Positions 58,140 to 64,000 of a stretch of 64,000 bases of DNA are shown here, one piece after another. The notes under the pieces are model-generated. The model had not been told where the DNA came from and did no database searches. It worked only from the letters and a program-made list of their open reading frames with translations. A program made the position numbers and the translations under genes. Source of the DNA: Mesorhabditis belari (taxonomy: Eukaryota > Nematoda > Chromadorea > Rhabditida > Rhabditidae); contig CAUEEP010000939.1 of the NCBI GenBank assembly GCA_958450365.1, forward strand, positions 372,001 to 436,000, read 5' to 3'. Position 1 is the stretch's first letter. Each line of letters starts with the position of its first letter.

Positions 58140-58456
58140 AGGAGATCCAGCTCCCAAGCTCCCAGCTCCCAAGCTCCCAGCTCCCAAGCTCCCAGCTCCC
58201 AAGCTCCCAGCTCCCAAGCTCCCAGCTCCCAAGCTCCCAGCTCCCAAGCTCCCAGCTCCCAAGCTCCCAGCTCCCAAGCTCCCAGCTCCCAAGCTCCCAG
58301 CTCCCAAGCTCCCAGCTCCCAAGCTCCCAGCTCCCAAGCTCCCAGCTCTCAAGCTCCCAGCTCTCAAGCTCCCAGCTCTCAAGCTCCCAGCTCTCAAGCT
58401 CCCAGCTCTCAAGCTCCCAGCTCTCAAGCTCCCAGCTCTCAAGCTCCCAGCTCTCA
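58140..58456. repeat. Minisatellite, 15 bp (cccagctcccaagct)
   Basis: About 21 units; the first 13 or so read ctcccaag and the last eight ctctcaag. Frames ELGSWELGSW and RAGSLRAGSL are repeat artefacts. Confidence 0.9.
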
Positions 58457-58984
58457 AGCCTTTTCGAGCGCTTTTTCCAAATTATCATGTGGTTGATAGC
58501 GTCAACTGATAGCATTTGTGATTTATTTTTCTTGTAGGCCTTTAACTTGAGCTTGTTTTTGATGATTTGATGTTCGCTCTGTATCCCCATTTTTTTCTGA
58601 CACTTTCCGCACCGATTAGTTTGGCGTTTGGCGTCACCAAGCGATTCCTCACTTTTTTTTTGACCTTTGCTGAAGTTGTTACCGTTCGCTTTCTTTCATT
58701 TTGCTTTCGCATTTGCGAGCGAGCATTGTAAGCGAGCAAATGAGCGAGCATTGTAACGGTAATTTTCGTTTGCTGTACAAGGGAAAGGTTTGCTGTACCC
58801 TGTACAAGGGAAAGGCATGAGCTTACCGTGACCTTTCGGTTCGAGAACAACTCCATCTTATAGATTCGACTATGGAGATTCCGAATCTGCTCTTGGTTTT
58901 TGCAAAAGACTTCGGAAATTCGAGTTATTTAGCACAAAAGATCAAAAGGAAAATCGTGGAGTCGAACCTACGGCAAAAAGTGAA

Positions 58985-59080
58985 TAGAACGCCTTGTCCT
59001 ACAGCCTTGTCCTACAGCCTTGTCCTACAGCCTTGTCCTACAGCCTTGTCCTACAGCCTTGTCCTAGAGCCTTGTCCTAC
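58985..59080. repeat. Minisatellite, 13 bp (ccttgtcctacag)
   Basis: Seven units. The surrounding 58460-60250 has only a gtagtttgtagt array (59815-59905) and no supported gene. Confidence 0.8.
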
Positions 59081-60254
59081 AGCTCCCTATCCATTCGGCC
59101 ACCAGCCCACATTTGGGAAAATAGAGAAAAAATAAATATAAACAGCTTTTTAATGAAATAAATCGTAGTTTAATTGGTGGATTTGTTGGTTTGCAAACGA
59201 AAGTACGAAAAGAAACGAAAAGAAACAAAACAAAAACAAAAGAAACGAAAAAAAACAAAAAGAAGACTTTCTGGGCAGTCAAATAGATCAAAAATGTCTA
59301 CAAATTTATCTAAATTATAACTAGATTCAAATCGAACTCTTCAAGAAACATTGGCTTTTTTTAAGGATTTGAAAGATTTTAGAAATTCGAACGTTTATGG
59401 TCCGAACGGCTAACGATTAAAGTAATCGTTAACTAACGATTAAATTAATCGCTAGCCTTTTCTCTTTCAATTTCTATTCTCAGATCTTTACTCTATAACC
59501 GGAACTAAACCCTTTCTCATTTTCCCTTTTTCAACTCTTTTTTCTTGTCCATTTTCGTCTCCATTTTCCTCTCCATTTTCTCGTTTTCTTCTTTTTTCTT
59601 CTTCTTTTCCATCCACAATTGGTTTTTGAAGGACTTTGAAATTTTTGGAAAGGAAATAAGTGCAAAAAAGGATGCGAGTTGAAGCTGTTGATGATCGGGA
59701 ACGTCGAAAGGAAAAGAAAAATGGAAAAGAAAATGTTTTGGGTGCATTAAAATGAGATCGAAAACAAAGGGAATCACAAAAATTTCATTCCAGCAGCGAT
59801 TTTTGGGATTTGTAGAGTTGTAGTGTAGTTTGTAGTGTAGTTTGTAGTGTAGTTTGTAGTGTAGTTTGTAGTGTACTTTGTAGTGTACTTTGTAGTGTAC
59901 TTTGTATGTACTCTTGTACTTAAATCTTTTACTTAAATCAAAAATCTCTCGAATTTTGATTAAAATCAGTCATTTCTACAAATCTACGCTTTAGAAATAC
60001 CAAATGGAAATTGTAAAACGCATAAGATTATCTAAAACATTGAAAAATTGTTTAGCAAAATTGTAGCAAGAAATGTGCAAGAGATCTCGAAAAGAGTATT
60101 CCAAAAAAATCGACCTTTTTTCGACCCTCTTTACCCGGATTCACTTCAAATTCAAAATCGTAAATTTACGAAAAGTTAGCAAACAAAATCAGCGCTCAAA
60201 ATGAGAAAATGATGAAAATTCGAGGATTTTGACGGGGAAAAAGATCACGTTTGA

Positions 60255-60640
60255 CTCGAAAAATGAAAGAAAATGAAAGAAAATGAAGGAAAATGAAGGA
60301 AAATGGAGGAGAATGAAGGAGAATGAAGGAGAATGGAGGGAAAAGAAAGAAAAAGGAGGAAAAAGGGGGGGAGGGGGGGGAAAAAAGAAAAGGGAAGAAG
60401 AGGGAAAAGGAGGGAAGAAAGGGAAGGAAAGAAAAAGAAAGAAGGAAAAGGAAAATGGAGGAGAATGAAGGAGAATGGAGGAGAATGAAGGAAAATGAAG
60501 GAAAATGAAGGAAAATGGAGGAGAATGAAGGAGAATGGAGGAGAATGGAGGAGAATGAAGGAGAATGAAGGAAAATGAAGGAGAATGAAGGAGAATGAAG
60601 GAGAATGGAGGAGAATGGAGGAGAAATGGAGAATTGCTGG
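60255..60640. repeat. Homopurine minisatellite, 12 bp (gaatgaaggaga)
   Basis: A/G-only units, with an irregular purine block at 60340-60440. ORFs on both strands are artefacts. Confidence 0.85.
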
Positions 60641-60912
60641 GGGTGAACTTTGAAGGCTTTCATCATCTAAAACCAGCCTTTAAAGAATTGTTGCAATAAA
60701 CTCAATAAATTTCAATCAAAATCTAGAAAAGTTTTTAGAATTGGAGATAAGTAGATGTAGATGAATCGATTCATTTTTAATCAAATCTCCTTCCAGAAAC
60801 TTGTAAATGGTGAATAGATGGCCAAAAACGGTTATAAGAATCGAGTAATTTCAAATAAAGCATTCAATCGAAACCAATCATACTGAATTAACAATAAAAA
60901 TAAATATAAACA

Positions 60913-61122
60913 CCGTATTCTCTCTAATAGTAGTGCGATGCCTAAATTGGTCGAAATCTCGAGAACCGCTTATCAGAACCAATCGATGTGGGGTCGGAAA
61001 ATGTAGCTGACAATGAGATCTTGTGGGGGATTTGAGTGTTGAGCTTCTGCGAAAACTTCAAACCCGTAAAATAGTCACCAACTCGGCTCGGCGGAGTGCA
61101 CTACTATTAGGGAGAATGCTAT
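60913..61122. mobile_element. MITE with 'accgtattctctctaatagt' ends, copy 2
   Basis: Closely matches 56932-57160, with inverted ends 'ccgtattctctctaatagta' and 'tactattagggagaat'. Bases 61123-62200 have no supported gene. Confidence 0.75.
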
Positions 61123-62204
61123 CGGTTTGGTGGGATCTCTTAGGTGTCATTTATTGAGAGCTTCTCAATAATAAGCAAACAATCAATACTCACTTGCGAC
61201 CTTTTTCCGAGAAAATTCTGGGTTGGCGCTTTAAAGCGTGGTAAAACTACCGTACCCCTCCTAGCTTGCGCGAAATTTCATTTTTTTCATTCTTCTTCAT
61301 TTCATTTTATTCTTTTTTTGCATTTTTCTGATGTGGTCGTTGGCGTATTTTACGCTGGCGTCTTTAAACGAAACCTTTCTGGTGCCAAAAGCCTAAAAAC
61401 GAAACCTAATAAAGCACCAGAAAGCCTAGTAAAACCTAGTGCACCAGAAAGCTTTCTTTTACAAGTTTTTACAACTCAAATTGCACCTCAAATTGAAATT
61501 TTTTGATTGAAAAATAGGAAAAGCAAATTAAAGATTCGATTTTGTCGCCGGAAATCTAATAAAATCGAAGGGAATTTTCCCCGGCTTTCCCCAGCTTTTA
61601 CGACAAAAATCACGCTTATCAAATAAGCAAAAAAAGATTTTTTTTGATAAAAATGATTTTTGAGAGGCGTTCATTTGACGAATTTCTCGTGGTTAGAATT
61701 GGTCTTTTTGAGGGAAATTTGTGAAAGAGTTTAGAAATGATCAAAAAAAAATGTGTTATGAAAAGGTGGGGATTCTAGAAATCTAGAAATCTAGAAAATC
61801 TCAATAATCTCATGACAATAACAGAATTCAAAAGTGAATGGATAAAGATAAAGATTAGCTGAATAGCTTTATTTATGATATTCAGCTTAAATAAAGATAA
61901 AACATTAAAGGCAGCTAAATGGGGGGGCACATCGGCGCGAAATAAGGCAAAAATGCGTTTTCTATAGGATTTTTCTGGGAGTACCTTTTTTAGATGCGGA
62001 AAATTGTGCTGATTCCGAATCTGAAGGAATTTTCCAAATCCCTCTGACAGAAATTTTTTAAATTGAGTTTTAGCAGTTTTTTGGTCATTTTGTATGGGAA
62101 ATTTTGTGGTACCCTGCAGTTTGGAGCTCGTAACTCGACAACGAGGGTCTAGAACCAAAAACGAAGGAGTAGGTCTTATTCTAGAGATTCTTACGAATAT
62201 TTTG

Positions 62205-62545
62205 ATGCAAAAATCATAAAATTTGCTCAACTCTACAAAAAGTTATAACATCTTTAAAGAAATTTTGCAAAATACACTAAAAACATCAGGGGAAACCGTG
62301 GCCGAGTGGTCTAAGGCGCGCGACGTCAATCCAGCGCAAAAGTACGGGGTTGTTGGTTCGACTCTCCCGCGCACTTCAGTCATTATTTTGCATATTCCTT
62401 AATTGTTTTGAGTGAATACGATACATAGCTACATTGTTCTTTTGAACAAAACAATTGTGCAATAGAGAATTTTTTAAATTTTCTCATTTCTTCTTTAAAA
62501 AATGTTATAACTTTTTGTAGAGTTGAGCAAATTTTATGAGTCAAA
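62205..62545. mobile_element. Foldback enclosing a tRNA-like sequence
   Basis: 'aaatttgctcaactctacaa' (62219-) and its complement (ending near 62535) bracket the tRNA-like sequence at 62293-62376. Arms are about 45 bp. Confidence 0.65.
62293..62376 (+). tRNA. tRNA-Leu-like sequence, probably pseudogene
   Basis: 'ccgtggccgagtggtctaag' is a Leu/Ser-type A box and 'ttggttcgactctc' a weak B box. Length of about 84 suits a long variable arm, but the anticodon arm (gcgcgacgtcaatccagcgc) has an oversized loop. Confidence 0.45.
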
Positions 62546-62559
62546 ACAGCGCCGTCAAA

Positions 62560-62998
62560 ACAGAGTCAAAACAGCGCCATAATAGAAAACGTTCAAAACA
62601 GCGCCGTCAAAACAGAGTCAAAACAGCGCCATAATAGAAAACGTTCAAAACAGCGCCGTCAAATTTCTCGAAATCCAAAAAACCAATCCGGTTCAAGTTT
62701 TATACCAAAAAATTCCTTGCTTTCTTGGCTACATGATGGGTGAAACAGTTTTTAAAAAAAGTTAATATTTCATAGATAAAAAGAGCACTCAAAATGGGTC
62801 CCTAAAGATATTCAGTTAACCAACTGAGTATCACTCGACACACATTTTGAGTGCTCTTTTTATCTGTGAAATATTAGGCTTTTTAAAAAACTGTTTCACC
62901 CATCATGTAGCCAAGAAAGCAAGGAATTTTTTGGTATAAAACTTGAACCGGATTGGTTTTTTGGATTTTGAGAAATTTGACGGCGCTGTTTTGACTAC
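62560..62998. mobile_element. Foldback MITE, arms about 190 bp
   Basis: 'cagcgccgtcaaatttctcg' opens and 'gagaaatttgacggcgctgt' closes. Arms also pair through 'ttccttgctttcttggctac' and 'aaaaagagcactcaaaatg'. A few direct copies of 'gtcaaaacagcgcc' precede it (62540-62650). Confidence 0.85.
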
Positions 62999-63049
62999 CC
63001 CCCGAAATTGCGGCTTTAAATCTAGCCAAGGTGAAAATATCACGAACAC

Positions 63050-63425
63050 TTTGCCCATTAGCGCACATTTTTTGCTGGAAAAGGCCTTAGGAAAGGTCGT
63101 AGAGCTTCAAAAATGTTTTCATACAAGGGAATCGTATGCGTAGATTCCGAATTTCGACAAATCACACCTCGCTGACACGTCAAATTTGGGCTAAAAGGCA
63201 AAAACTGCGGAAAAGCGTTAAGTTGCGTAGTTTTTGCCTTTTATTTCGCTTTACCAAATTTGACGTGTCAGCGAGGTGTGATTTGTCGAAATTCGGAATC
63301 TACGCATACGATTCCCTTATATGAAAACATTTTTGAAGCTCTACGACCTTGCCTAAGGCCTTTTCCAGCAAAAAAAAGGTGCGCAAATGTCCGGGTGCGC
63401 AAAAAAAAGGTAGCATTTGTCCCAC
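63050..63425. mobile_element. Foldback MITE, 'gcgcacc' family, second full copy
   Basis: Same parts as 38260-38680: 'ggaatcgtatgcgtagattc' on both arms, 'cgctgacacgtcaaatttgg', ending 'tttgtcccactccc'. Bases 63430-63890 have nothing recognised. Confidence 0.8.
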
Positions 63426-63892
63426 TCCCAATTTCTATCGTAAATTTATACAGAGAATTTAAAAAATCTCTGTATAACATTAAATGAGTAAAAATAAACT
63501 AATTTCAAGCTTCCGAGTTGGTCTTTTGCCGCTTTTGAAAGCTCTTTTGTAAACATGAGACCAATTTTTTTGTGTGTGGACAAAACTCCCACATTAAATG
63601 AAAAGTGAAAAGTGAAGGTGGTGAAGGAAAGAGAAATAAATAACTATTTAAAAGAGCAATTTAAAAAAGCAATTTAAAAAAACTGTTTAAAAAGCTTGGC
63701 TTTAAGAATTAGACTACACGGTGATGCATAATTACGGTCCCACACTTTTTTTTTCTAAATATTTCGCCAATTTCGCCAATTTTTCGAGCAATTCTCACAA
63801 ATTCTTTTTTAAAATAAAAATTGAAGACTTTTTCTGTGATACTTTTTTGTTTTTGTGCTGAAAAATGAATTGAATTTGGTTTTAGCAAAGGC

Positions 63893-64000
63893 TTTGGCTT
63901 TGCGACATTTCAAAGTTCGTTTTGGAGCTTTGGAACGTTTTAAAGTTCGCTTTGGAGCTTTGGAACGTTTCAAAGTTCGCTTTGGAGCTTTGGAACGTTT
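63893..64000. repeat. Minisatellite, about 30 bp, running off the window
   Basis: Units of 'tcgctttggagctttggaac' plus 'gtttcaaagt', at least three, cut by the window end. Confidence 0.75.

Noticed and set aside
58056..58590. ELGSWELGSW and RAGSLRAGSL ORFs
   Set aside because: Two frames of the same 15-bp minisatellite; no splice-compatible partner found.
61775..62230. 151-codon - strand ORF
   Set aside because: Overlaps the arm of a foldback element, AT-driven composition, no recognised motif and no splice context.

Overview
The window is nuclear DNA of a nematode, probably a rhabditid. The support is: AT-rich sequence, multi-exon genes with tiny introns (the shortest I model is 42 nt) bounded by GT and TTTTAG/TTTCAG, dense gene packing, and a DMSR-type neuropeptide receptor. 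There are no bacterial operons, Shine-Dalgarno sites or CRISPR. I rebuilt gene models by hand from splice signals, reading-frame continuity and remembered family sequences; every closed model sums to a multiple of three.

Left part, 1-30.4 kb (gene-rich). (1) The 3' part of a Treslin/TICRR (SLD-3) replication-initiation gene on + (985-10779; its 5' end lies before the window). (2) An unrecognised basic 260-residue protein on + (12002-14718). (3) A 172-residue cyclophilin on - (15126-15796). (4) The RNA polymerase I subunit RPA49/POLR1E on + (16547-18309). (5) A short gene on + that copies the C-terminal tail of the Treslin gene (18537-19439), with a damaged last splice acceptor. (6) A Lys/Ala-rich protein on + (20143-21432). 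(7) A complete 25-exon GPI-anchor ethanolamine-phosphate transferase PIG-O on + (21922-30339). Two of its long introns each house a complete antisense gene (23640-25071 and 27431-28855).

Middle, 30.7-44.7 kb. Eleven exons of a class A GPCR of the DMSR/sex-peptide-receptor type lie on - (30779-44665); the N-terminal exon was not found. Its introns are filled with minisatellites, foldback elements, a dead mariner transposon and tRNA-like sequences.

Right part, 44.7-64 kb. This is nearly gene-free: a 5.3-kb inverted-repeat structure, about twenty unrelated minisatellites, homopurine blocks, tRNA-derived elements and foldback MITEs. The only splice-compatible coding signal is a pair of - strand exons with an 18-bp in-frame repeat (55300-55955).

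The genes have no shared pathway. They are mainly housekeeping (DNA replication, rRNA transcription, protein folding, GPI anchors) plus one neuropeptide receptor. The most unusual points are the duplicated Treslin tail, the two antisense genes nested in PIG-O, tRNA-like sequences placed in hairpins, and the number and diversity of repeat families.
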